The translations under genes were made by a program, and so were the position numbers. Below are positions 1 to 7,765 of a DNA stretch of 12,719 nt, piece by piece. Source of the DNA: Clostridia bacterium. GTDB lineage: Bacteria > Bacillota > Clostridia > Christensenellales > Aristaeellaceae. Under the pieces are notes generated by a model. The model ran no database searches, was not told where the DNA came from, and saw only the letters and a list, made by a program, of their open reading frames with translations. Where the stretch lies: positions 1 through 12,719 of the forward strand of contig JAFUGB010000302.1 of the NCBI GenBank assembly GCA_017469605.1, in the 5' to 3' direction. Within the stretch, counting starts at the first letter, position 1. The number at the start of each line of letters is the position of its first letter.

Positions 1-2
1 GC

Positions 3-69
3 GAAAACCCGCTGGACAGACCGGAAAATAAGTAAACTTATTTTTCGGCTGGCCAACGGGTTTTCTTCT
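3..69. terminator. long imperfect hairpin, possible bidirectional terminator
   Basis: The arms gaaaacccg (3-11) and cgggttttc (57-65) are perfect reverse complements. Inside them an inner 12-bp stem pairs 21-32 with 37-48 (one G-T wobble) around a 4-nt loop, and short pairings 13-15/53-55 and 17-19/49-51 join the two stems. A-rich sequence on one side and cgggttttcttct on the other give a T-rich tail on the plus strand and a shorter one on the minus strand. It could end a plus-strand gene lying left of the window, the minus-strand flavoprotein operon, or both. Terminator function is inferred from structure; a mobile-element end or a structured RNA are alternatives. Confidence 0.5.
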
Positions 70-333
70 GCCCGGAAGCTCTCTTTGCAGCATCCAAGTT
101 ACAGGCGCAAATTGTTTGTTGTTTCTTTTAAGCCGGTTCGCCCGGTGGGATGCAAGGGATGAATCCCTTGCCGCAGGATCTTAAGGGCCGCGCAGGCCCT
201 TATCGTTCCCCTGCCAATTCCTGTCTGTACAGTTTTTATTTGGGATCAGTATCACCGCCCGGTGGGTGGAGCTTCGCGCGCCTTGACTGTTGATAACAGA
301 GATAATCAACAGTCATTCATTACAAATAGCGTG
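66..333. other. gene-free region with further inverted repeats
   Basis: I find no convincing coding sequence on either strand here. It holds an 8-bp stem at 152-159/164-171 (gcaaggga with tcccttgc), an 8-bp stem at 182-189/195-202 (taagggcc with ggccctta), and an 11-bp stem at 284-294/305-315. An 11-bp direct repeat cgcccggtggg lies at 139-149 and 256-266. An 18-bp segment at 161-178 recurs at 3381-3398 with one mismatch. The region follows the stop codon of the minus-strand operon and may be its structured 3' untranslated region, or part of a small RNA. Confidence 0.5.
284..315. repeat. perfect 11-bp inverted repeat downstream of the flavoprotein operon
   Basis: tgactgttgat (284-294) is exactly reverse-complementary to atcaacagtca (305-315), with a 10-nt loop. 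It lies 18 bp beyond the minus-strand stop codon at 334-336. No T-run follows on the minus strand, so it is not a classical intrinsic terminator. It could be an mRNA 3'-end stabiliser or a protein-binding dyad. Confidence 0.55.
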
Positions 334-1618
<1,285 letters not shown>

Positions 1619-1629
<11 letters not shown>

Positions 1630-3085
1630 CGGGCCGCGCCTCCTTTGCGATATCGTGCAGGGTACCCACCAGCAGCCTGCTTTCGCCGCCGCACTTGGTA
1701 ATTTCCAGCGGGCTCATGTTCAGCTCCTCGCACAGGATCTCCAATACCCGTGGGCTGCAGAAGCCGCCCTGGCACCGGCCCATGCCGGCGCGGGTGCGGC
1801 GTTTGACGCCGTCAATGCTGCGGGCGCCCACCGGGCGGCGGATGGCGGCGCGGATCTCGGCCTCGGTCACCTGCTCGCAGCGGCACACCAGCGTGCCGTA
1901 TTCGGGATCCAGGGCATAGGCTTCAGCCCGCTCGGCATTGGTCATATTGCGGAAAGCCTTCGCCACCGGCGTGGGCTTTTTCCAATTGTCCTTTTTATCC
2001 AGGCCCAGGAAGGCCGCCACCTCATCCCCCAGCTCCTGGCCGATGGCCGGCGCGGCGGACAGGCCGGGCGATTCCACGCCCACGGCCTCGTACGCGCCCT
2101 CCGGCGCGCCTTCCACCTTGCCGATGATGAAATCCCCATGCTCCTCATGGGCGCGGATGCCCGAGAACGTGGTGATCACCTGGCGCAGGTTCACATTTTT
2201 CCATGTCAGGCGCACCTTGCTCAGCGCCTCGTCCAGCCCGGCGCGGGTGGTGGCGGTGTCGTAACCGTCGTCAATATCGTCGGCGGTGGGGCCCAGCAGG
2301 ATATTGCCATGGGTGGTGGGGCTCACCAGCACGCCCTTGCCCATCTTGGTGGGGCACTGGAACATGGTCATGGCAAAGGGCATTTCGGCGGCATGGTCCA
2401 GCAGGTAATATTCGCCCCGGCGGGCAATGAGCCGCACCCGGCGGGAGGAAATCATATTATGCAGCACGCCGCTGCCCATTCCCGCGCAGTTGATCACGGC
2501 GCGGGTCCTGTATTCGTCGCGCTCGGTGATCACCAGCCAGTTCCCGTCCGCCGTGGGCTTGATCTCCAGCACGGGATTGGAAAGCGAAAATTCCGCGCCG
2601 TTCTCGGCCGCGCTGTCGGCCAGGGCGCAGGTCATTTCATAGGGGCTCACCAGGCCGCTGGTGGGGGCGTACAGGGCGCACAGCACGTCGGGATTGGTAT
2701 TGGGCTCCATTTTCAGGATCTCCTCCCGCTCAATGATGCGGCAGCCCTCCACCTCATTGGCGTTGGCCTGGCTGAGCAGGTTTTCCAGCGTTTTGCGGTC
2801 GTCCTCGGTAAAGCCGATGACCAGCGCCCCGGGCTGGCCGTAGGGCACGCCCAGCTCATTGGCCAATTGCTTGTACATCTTGGCGCCCTTCACGTTCAGC
2901 CGGGCCTTTTCGGTGCCCGGGTGGGCGTCAAAACCGGCGTGAACGATGCCGCTGTTGGCCTTGCTGGCGCCGTCGGCCACATCCTCCATGCGGTCAATGA
3001 CCAGCAGTTTGCCGTTATATTTGGCCAGCTGCTGGGCCACGGCGCAGCCCACCACGCCCGCGCCTATGATAATCGCGTCATACAT
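1619..3085 (-). CDS. GlpA/LhgO-like FAD-dependent dehydrogenase with C-terminal [2Fe-2S] domain
   Basis: A 488-residue protein of the D-amino-acid oxidase/glycerol-3-phosphate dehydrogenase fold. The N-terminal FAD motif IIGAGVVG is at residues 6-13, with the acidic ribose contact near Asp31 and the family-typical SKANSGIVHAGFD at 41-53. A BFD-like [2Fe-2S] domain occupies about 397-475, with CxC at Cys401/Cys403 and CQGGFC giving Cys438 and Cys443, the expected four ligands. Relatives oxidise glycerol 3-phosphate or L-2-hydroxyglutarate; the substrate here cannot be fixed from sequence. It is first in a minus-strand operon, overlaps the next flavoprotein by 11 bp, and diverges from the sialic acid operon. 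The start is supported by the complete Rossmann N-terminus, but its ribosome binding site is weak: GGAAGGGA lies about 12-13 nt upstream and AGGA only 3 nt upstream. Confidence 0.85.
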
Positions 3086-3126
3086 GCGTCCTATCCGTCC
3101 CTTCCATAAATTTTGTCGCTGCCGTT

Positions 3127-3155
3127 ATTATAGCACACCGGCGGCACATATTCAA
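3127..3155 (-). promoter_or_regulatory. proximal sigma-A-type promoter for the flavoprotein operon
   Basis: Read on the minus strand, TTGAAT (3155-3150) is followed after 17 bp by a perfect TATAAT (3132-3127), which is preceded by TGC and so forms an extended -10. The predicted start of transcription is near 3120, giving a leader of about 35 nt. The -35 element lies inside the left arm of the catattca/tgaatatg dyad. Confidence 0.65.
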
Positions 3156-3186
3156 TTTTCGTTTGCGCTGTGTTTCCCTGAATATG
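3147..3186. promoter_or_regulatory. dyad overlapping the proximal minus-strand promoter
   Basis: catattca (3147-3154) and tgaatatg (3179-3186) are perfect reverse complements separated by 24 nt. The left arm covers the -35 of the proximal minus promoter, and the whole dyad lies downstream of the distal promoter start. It could be a repressor site with spaced half-sites or a leader hairpin. An 8-bp match at this spacing could also be chance. Confidence 0.3.
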
Positions 3187-3205
3187 CGTAGGCAGAAACA
3201 AAAAT

Positions 3206-3235
3206 ATTATAAAGCCGGCCCTTGTCCCATGTCAA
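3206..3235 (-). promoter_or_regulatory. distal consensus sigma-A promoter with UP-like tract
   Basis: Read on the minus strand, a perfect TTGACA (3235-3230), an 18-bp spacer and a perfect TATAAT (3211-3206) are present. Upstream of the -35, T-tracts (about 3236-3247 on the minus strand) resemble an UP element. The predicted start is near 3199, giving a leader of roughly 115 nt that would include the 3147-3186 dyad. This is the strongest-looking promoter in the window. Confidence 0.7.
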
Positions 3236-3258
3236 GAAAATGAAAAAAGGAAATCATC

Positions 3259-3298
3259 GCGCGGGTTCCCGCGCTTGCGCCGGCGCCGGGCTTCCGGG
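3259..3298. repeat. GC-rich hairpin cluster between the divergent promoters
   Basis: gcgcggg (3259-3265) pairs with cccgcgc (3268-3274). It is followed by the palindrome gcgccggcgc (3277-3286) and by ccgg-gctt-ccgg (3286-3297). No T-run follows on the plus strand; on the minus strand a T-run comes only about 10 nt later. It may insulate the divergent promoters or act as a weak terminator. Confidence 0.4.
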
Positions 3299-3345
3299 CG
3301 GAAGAACATGGAAAATCAGGCGGTTTTTTGACCCGAAAGAAAATC

Positions 3346-3376
3346 TGCCCGTTTTTTAAAATAGTTGTCCGTTTTT
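3346..3376 (+). repeat. tandem TGYCCGTTTTT motif, 20-bp period
   Basis: tgcccgttttt (3346-3356) and tgtccgttttt (3366-3376) differ at one base and start exactly 20 bp apart, about two helical turns. A related cggtttttt is at 3321-3329. The pair sits immediately upstream of the plus-strand -35. Equal spacing on one face of the helix suits co-operative protein binding or DNA bending; the binding protein is unknown. Confidence 0.35.
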
Positions 3377-3387
3377 GGTCGAATCCC

Positions 3388-3417
3388 TTGACGCAGGACA
3401 TCCGGTTACGGTATTTT
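3388..3417 (+). promoter_or_regulatory. promoter for the regulator and sugar operon
   Basis: TTGACG (3388-3393), an 18-bp spacer and TATTTT (3412-3417) give a moderate sigma-A-like promoter with a predicted start near 3424 and a leader of about 35 nt. Its -35 lies inside the 18-bp segment that recurs at 161-178. The tandem TGYCCGTTTTT motif ends 11 bp upstream, where an activator or repressor could bind. Confidence 0.5.
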
Positions 3418-3458
3418 GGATATGAACAGAGCGTTGCGGCGCCTGAAGGAGAAGTGCC

Positions 3459-4556
3459 TTGCTGAGATATCTTGAAATCAAAGCCAAGCTGAGAGAGCTG
3501 GTTATTTCATTGCCGCCGGGAGCGCGGCTGCCTTCGCGCACAATATTGGTCAAGCGGCTGCAAACCACCCGCACCACCCTGGACAAGGCTTTTGCCGACC
3601 TGGAAAAGGAGGGCGTGATCATTTCCCGGAAGGGAAGCGGAACTTATGCCGCTGATCCCCTGGCCGGCACGCTGCCCCAAGCTGAAAACTGGGGCGTGAT
3701 GGTTCCCAGCATCTCCGAAAGCATATACAGCGGCATGATCCGGGGGATCGAAAGATTTACCGAAGCCCGGGGCATCAACATTGTGGTATGCGGTTCGGAC
3801 AAGAGCAAGGAGCAGCAAAGCTACAATATCTTCCGCCTGATGAACTCGGTGGTGTGCGGCTTCATCATCGTTCCCGTGGTATCCACCAGCATTGAAGAAA
3901 CGTACAATACGTACCAGCATTTGATCTCTTCACGCATTCCCTTCGTATTCTGCAACCGGCCTGTGGAGGGCATTAATGTGCCCGCCGTGGTATCCAACGA
4001 TTTTTACGGCGGATACATGGCCACCAAGCATCTGATTGAACGCGGCTACCGCCATATCGCCTACATCGCGCGGCATCGCCACTCCACCTCCATCAACCGC
4101 TACCAGGGCTACGCCAGCGCACTGCAGGAAAATGGCCTTACGCCCGATTCCGCACTGGTCATGATGGAGGGCGGACAGAACGATGAGGAGCTGTACCTCT
4201 CCTGCCACAGGCTGCTTTCCAGCGACGTACCGGTGGACGCCATCTTCTGCTTCAACGATTATACCGCCCTGGTGGTCTATCGCTGCATCCGGGACCTGGG
4301 CAAGCGCGTATCCGAGGATATCGGCGTAATCGGATACGACAGCATTGAGGAAGGCCGCCTGGTGGAGCCCCAGCTGACCAGCGTGAACTATAAAAGCCAT
4401 GAGATCGGCTACAAGGCGGCCGAACTGCTCTGGAGCATGCTTCACGGCGAAGGCGAACAGCCCGATTTTCCCTATTACCTTTTCCAGCCCGTCATCATTG
4501 AAAACGGTTCCTGCCAGGGGCCTTCCCACGGTTCAGACCGGAAAGAATCCGGTTAA
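3459..4556 (+). CDS. AraR-like transcriptional regulator (GntR DNA-binding domain + LacI-type sensor)
   Basis: A 365-residue chimeric regulator. Residues about 4-64 form a GntR-type winged helix-turn-helix, with LPSRTILVKRLQTTRTTLDKA at 24-44 and the wing ending in RKGSGTYAA (57-65). Residues about 76-350 match the LacI/GalR periplasmic-binding-like sensor, including VVSNDFYGGYMATKHL (177-192) and VSEDIGVIGYDS (284-295). Such proteins, like Bacillus AraR, usually repress sugar operons and release DNA when the sugar binds. It begins with TTG: AAGGAG (3446-3451) lies 7 nt upstream and no in-frame ATG fits. The binding-protein gene starts 26 bp downstream, so it is probably co-transcribed and autoregulated. 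The inducer is inferred to be the transported sugar, likely sialic acid or a breakdown product. Confidence 0.87.
   Translation: MLRYLEIKAKLRELVISLPPGARLPSRTILVKRLQTTRTTLDKAFADLEKEGVIISRKGSGTYAADPLAGTLPQAENWGVMVPSISESIYSGMIRGIERFTEARGINIVVCGSDKSKEQQSYNIFRLMNSVVCGFIIVPVVSTSIEETYNTYQHLISSRIPFVFCNRPVEGINVPAVVSNDFYGGYMATKHLIERGYRHIAYIARHRHSTSINRYQGYASALQENGLTPDSALVMMEGGQNDEELYLSCHRLLSSDVPVDAIFCFNDYTALVVYRCIRDLGKRVSEDIGVIGYDSIEEGRLVEPQLTSVNYKSHEIGYKAAELLWSMLHGEGEQPDFPYYLFQPVIIENGSCQGPSHGSDRKESG
4537..4553 (+). repeat. small hairpin at the regulator stop codon
   Basis: accgg (4537-4541) pairs with ccggt (4549-4553) around a 7-nt loop, ending at the first base before the regulator stop codon. No T-run follows. 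It could slow ribosomes or affect mRNA decay between the regulator and binding-protein genes, but a 5-bp stem may be chance. Confidence 0.25.
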
Positions 4557-4582
4557 AACATAGAATAAAGGAGGAAATCAAA

Positions 4583-5914
4583 ATGAAGAAACTGTTGGCA
4601 CTCATCCTGACGCTGTCGCTGCTAATGGGCATGGCCGTCTTCGCGCGCGCGGAAGAAACGCTGCCGGATCACCCGGTGGATATCGAGCTGTGGACCGACT
4701 TCACCATTGACGAAGCCATCATGCAGAAAGCGGTGGATGATTTCAACGCCGCCTATGCCGACAAGGGCTACACCGTGACCCTGAACAAATTTGCCGGCTC
4801 TCAGCGCACCACGCTGATCAACGGCGCCATTGAGAACGACACCCTGCCCGCCCTGCTGTTCTCTGCCTGGTTTACCACGGCCGATTATGTACACCAGGGC
4901 CTGGTGGAGGATATCACCGACCTCATCGCGCCGGTACGGGATGATCTGTACGACGCGGTGTACGACGCCTGCGTGATCGCTGACAAGGCATACATGGTGG
5001 GTATGTACCAATCCTACTTCGGCCTGGCTTACAACGCCGATATTTTCCGCGAGGCCGGACTGGATAAATACATCACGGAGGATGCCAACGAGTGGGCCCG
5101 CTGGACCATGGCCGAGTTCGAGGGCGATATCCTGCCCACCCTGGCCAAATACTTTGAAGGCAGCGAAAAATACCCCATCGCCCTGTTTGCCGGCGACAAC
5201 CAGGCCGATACCTTCACCCTCAACTGGCTCTCCTCCCTGGGCGGCCAGATGTGGAAGGACGGCAAGAGCAATGCCGGCGCCGATGAAAACGTCATCGCCG
5301 CGCTGGAAAAGATGATCAGCTGGACCGAAAACGGCCTGACCAACAGCGACGTCATCACCCGCAGCGGCACCGAAGCCAGCCCCGACTTCCGCAACCTGAA
5401 CAGCGGCGTGTGCTCCTGCCAGGTCTCCAATCACACCAGCTGGCTGAACGCCATGGCCAATGGCTCCTCCACGCAGTTTGACCTGCGCATGGCCACCGTA
5501 CCCGCCGTGATTAACGGCGAGGATACCAACATCCTGGCCAACTACGTCTACGGCGCCTGCGTTATGAACAACGGCAAAGCCGATCAGATTGCCGTGGGCA
5601 AGGAATTCCTGCGCTGGCTGCTCCAGGGCGGCGAAAACCTGGACGCCATCAACAACAACGCCATCCCCTGCTTCCGGAGCATCGCGGACGCCAGCACCGA
5701 TCCCTTTGTCCCCGCCACCACCAAGAACGCCGATCTGATCTGGGACTTCACCGGCGGCGTGCCCGGCTATGTGGCCACCCGCAGCCATCTGTTCCCGGCC
5801 ATCCAGGCGGCCTACTCCGGCGACAAGACCCCTGCCCAGGCCCTGGCTGACTACTCCGCCGAAGCCAATGCCATTATTGAAGAATACGTGGAAAACTCCT
5901 TGGTTTTGCACTGA
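4583..5914 (+). CDS. sugar ABC transporter substrate-binding protein
   Basis: A 443-residue family-1 (SBP_bac_1-type) extracellular solute-binding protein. A signal peptide covers residues 1-23, with a basic MKK start, a hydrophobic core and ARA before Glu24. This is a signal-peptidase-I site: there is no lipobox cysteine, which is unusual for a Gram-positive binding protein. The mature part has typical features such as VDIELWTDFT (32-41), AYNADIFREAGL (149-160) and a C-terminal helix rich in Asp/Glu. The RBS AAGGAGG (4568-4574) is 8 nt from the ATG. It precedes two permease genes and, with the lyase downstream, probably captures sialic acid or a sialoside; specificity is inferred from context. 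It contains five cysteines after the signal peptide, including C277-S-C279. Confidence 0.88.
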   Translation: MKKLLALILTLSLLMGMAVFARAEETLPDHPVDIELWTDFTIDEAIMQKAVDDFNAAYADKGYTVTLNKFAGSQRTTLINGAIENDTLPALLFSAWFTTADYVHQGLVEDITDLIAPVRDDLYDAVYDACVIADKAYMVGMYQSYFGLAYNADIFREAGLDKYITEDANEWARWTMAEFEGDILPTLAKYFEGSEKYPIALFAGDNQADTFTLNWLSSLGGQMWKDGKSNAGADENVIAALEKMISWTENGLTNSDVITRSGTEASPDFRNLNSGVCSCQVSNHTSWLNAMANGSSTQFDLRMATVPAVINGEDTNILANYVYGACVMNNGKADQIAVGKEFLRWLLQGGENLDAINNNAIPCFRSIADASTDPFVPATTKNADLIWDFTGGVPGYVATRSHLFPAIQAAYSGDKTPAQALADYSAEANAIIEEYVENSLVLH

Positions 5915-5918
5915 TTCC

Positions 5919-5974
5919 GCGTTTCAGCGGGGCGTCCGGACTGCCGGGCGCCCCGTCTCTTTCTGACGAAACGC
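5919..5974 (+). terminator. strong intra-operon hairpin after the binding-protein gene
   Basis: ggggcgtccgg (5929-5939) pairs with ccgggcgcccc (5944-5954), giving 11 bp with one G-T wobble and a 4-nt loop, followed by T-rich gtctctttctg. An outer 7-bp stem gcgtttc/gaaacgc (5919-5925/5968-5974) encloses it and ends 3 nt before the permease RBS AAAGGAG (5978-5984). This looks like a partial terminator or mRNA-stabilising structure. By analogy with malE-malF it would yield more binding protein than permease; that role is inferred. Confidence 0.65.
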
Positions 5975-5992
5975 TCGAAAGGAGATCATCCC

Positions 5993-6883
5993 ATGAAAGC
6001 CATGACCGAAAGAAAGCTGCGCGAAAATCTTTCGGCCTACCTGTTTGTAGGTCCTTTTGTCGTCCTTTGCGCGCTCTTTATCATTTACCCCATTTTCCGG
6101 GGCTTCATCAACAGCCTTTACAATACAAAATGGCGGGCCACCGTCTATGTGGGGCTGCAGAATTACAAGACCATTTTCTCCAACGCCACCTCCATGCTGG
6201 CCATCAAAAACAGTCTGCTGTTCGTGGCCACCGTGGTACCGCTGCTGATCATCTTCGGCATTTGGATATCGGGCTCCATCTTTGACAAACGGCGTCTCTA
6301 CGTATCCGGCGTTCGCGCCGTGCTGTATATCCCCGTCATCGCCTCCATGGTGGTCATGTCCATCATCTGGCGCTTCATTCTGGACTCCCAGTCGGGCCTG
6401 GTGCGTTATTTCTGCATGCTGCTGGGTCTCAAGCCTGTCAACGTGCTGGCCGATCCCACATATACAATCTATCTGCTGATTTTTATCCTGTTTACCATGA
6501 ACATCGGCCAGTGCGTGGTGCTGTATACGGCCGACATGCTGTCCATCCCCAACGATCTGCTTGAAGCCTGCCGCATCGACGGCGGAGGGCGCCTGGACAT
6601 GTTCCGCTATATCCTGATCCCGCTGACCAAAAATACCACGATTTTTACCTTTATTACCCAGACGGCCTCTGTGTTCAAGGTGTTTATCGTCATTCAGCTG
6701 CTCACTCGGGGCGGCCCCAACTACAAAACCACCACCATGATGTACCTGCTGTACGAGTATGCCTTTGGCAACAACATCAACACCGGCGTAGCCTCGGCCA
6801 TGGGCGTGCTGATGTTTGTCATTTCCCTGGTGCTGATTACCCTTCGCTTTGTCTTTATCCGCCGGGAAAAGGAGGCGATGTAG
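5993..6883 (+). CDS. sugar ABC transporter permease, MalF-type
   Basis: A 296-residue membrane protein of the CUT1 (MalF/UgpA) permease family. Hydrophobic segments lie at about 15-36, 74-96, 107-130, 158-181, 213-236 and 266-290, giving six transmembrane helices. The cytoplasmic EAA loop begins EACRIDGGGRLDMFRYILIP at residues 191-210 and docks the ATPase. The motif LTRGGPNYKTTTM (237-249) is typical of the family. The ATG follows AAAGGAG by 8 nt. It pairs with the MalG-type permease whose start lies 1 bp after its stop. No ATPase gene lies in the operon, so a shared MsmX/UgpC-type ATPase encoded elsewhere is expected. Confidence 0.92.
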   Translation: MKAMTERKLRENLSAYLFVGPFVVLCALFIIYPIFRGFINSLYNTKWRATVYVGLQNYKTIFSNATSMLAIKNSLLFVATVVPLLIIFGIWISGSIFDKRRLYVSGVRAVLYIPVIASMVVMSIIWRFILDSQSGLVRYFCMLLGLKPVNVLADPTYTIYLLIFILFTMNIGQCVVLYTADMLSIPNDLLEACRIDGGGRLDMFRYILIPLTKNTTIFTFITQTASVFKVFIVIQLLTRGGPNYKTTTMMYLLYEYAFGNNINTGVASAMGVLMFVISLVLITLRFVFIRREKEAM

Positions 6884-6884
6884 C

Positions 6885-7748
6885 ATGAAAAGGCGCGGTT
6901 CCCTTGGGAAGCGGTCGGCCTTCGACACCGTTTCCAATGTGCTGATCATCCTTTTCTGCCTGCTGTCCATTTTTCCCCTGTACTGGATGGTGACCGGCTC
7001 CTTCAAATATTCTGGCGATGTGGTCAAGCTGCCGCCGGACTGGTTCCCCATCCATCCCACGCTGTATAACTACCGCGGCGTATTCACCAATCATCCGGCC
7101 TGGCGCTGGATTGTCAACAGCGTCAGCGTCACGCTGATCACCACCGCCGGCATCGTGCTGGTCTCCTCCGCCGCCGGGTACGCCCTGAGCAAAATGCGTT
7201 TTATAGGCCGCAGGCTGATTTTCTCCTTTGTCATCGCGGCGCTGCTGGTGCCCATGGAGGTGTATGTGCTGCCGCTGTACAAGCAGGTGACCTCCTACGG
7301 CTGGCGCGGGTCTGTAACGGGCGCCTATCTGGCCATGATCGTCCCCAACCTGGCCATGCCCTTTGGCGTATACCTGATGAAGAATTTTTACGATACCATT
7401 CCCGACGCGCTGGTGGAGGCCGCCACCCTGGACGGCTGCGGCCGCACCCGCTTCTTCTTTGAAATCGGCATCCCCCTGTCCAAGGGCGGCATCGGCGCGC
7501 TGGCCATCCTGGCTGGCATCCGCATATGGAACAACTACCTGTGGCAGCTGCTCAACACCTTTTCCTCCAAATACCTGTATACGCTGCCGGTGGGCGTAGC
7601 CGGTCTGTTTGACACTTCCAGCGGCGAAACCGACTATGGCCTGCGCATGGCGGCCGCCACTGTATCCGCGCTGCCGCTGTTTATTATTTTCTTCTCCTTC
7701 CAGCGTTTCTTTACCTCGGGTATCACGGCTGGCGCCGTTAAAGAATAA
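6885..7748 (+). CDS. sugar ABC transporter permease, MalG-type
   Basis: A 287-residue CUT1-family permease. Hydrophobic segments are at about 15-37, 77-98, 112-130, 143-163, 201-219 and 258-275. The EAA loop EAATLDGCGRTRFFFEIGIP (178-197) is clear, as is the LPLYKQV segment (129-135). I chose the ATG at 6885 because AAGGAGG (6869-6875) lies 9 nt upstream; an in-frame ATG at 6849 would overlap the preceding gene, lacks this site and adds a non-family extension. It forms the membrane channel with the MalF-type partner. Confidence 0.92.
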   Translation: MKRRGSLGKRSAFDTVSNVLIILFCLLSIFPLYWMVTGSFKYSGDVVKLPPDWFPIHPTLYNYRGVFTNHPAWRWIVNSVSVTLITTAGIVLVSSAAGYALSKMRFIGRRLIFSFVIAALLVPMEVYVLPLYKQVTSYGWRGSVTGAYLAMIVPNLAMPFGVYLMKNFYDTIPDALVEAATLDGCGRTRFFFEIGIPLSKGGIGALAILAGIRIWNNYLWQLLNTFSSKYLYTLPVGVAGLFDTSSGETDYGLRMAAATVSALPLFIIFFSFQRFFTSGITAGAVKE

Positions 7749-7765
7749 GAAAGGAAGTTCCCATC

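Larger units (their letters stand above)
3086..3458. promoter_or_regulatory. divergent intergenic control region
   Basis: This 373-bp gap separates the flavoprotein operon (leftward) from the regulator and sugar operon (rightward). It holds two minus-strand promoters, one plus-strand promoter, an 8-bp dyad with a 24-nt spacer (3147-3154/3179-3186), a GC-rich hairpin cluster (3259-3298), and a tandem TGYCCGTTTTT motif (3346-3356 and 3366-3376). No convincing small gene is present. The two operons are probably co-ordinated from here, though no known operator consensus is recognisable. Confidence 0.7.

Noticed and set aside
3374..3390. Resemblance of ggtcgaatccc to a tRNA T-arm, which might mark an attachment site
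   Set aside because: No acceptor, anticodon or D-arm sequence accompanies it, and no integrase is present.
4498..4512. A CcpA cre-like sequence (ttgaaaacggttcct) near the end of the regulator gene
   Set aside because: It has two mismatches to the consensus and lies in coding sequence that explains it, so it is too weak to report as a site.
4622..5911. A 429-codon open frame on the minus strand opposite the binding-protein gene
   Set aside because: It is antisense to a gene with a signal peptide, good RBS and family features, and its composition is that of a shadow frame.
6849..6884. Upstream in-frame ATG for the MalG-type permease
   Set aside because: It overlaps the preceding gene and has no suitable RBS, whereas the ATG at 6885 has AAGGAGG 9 nt upstream.
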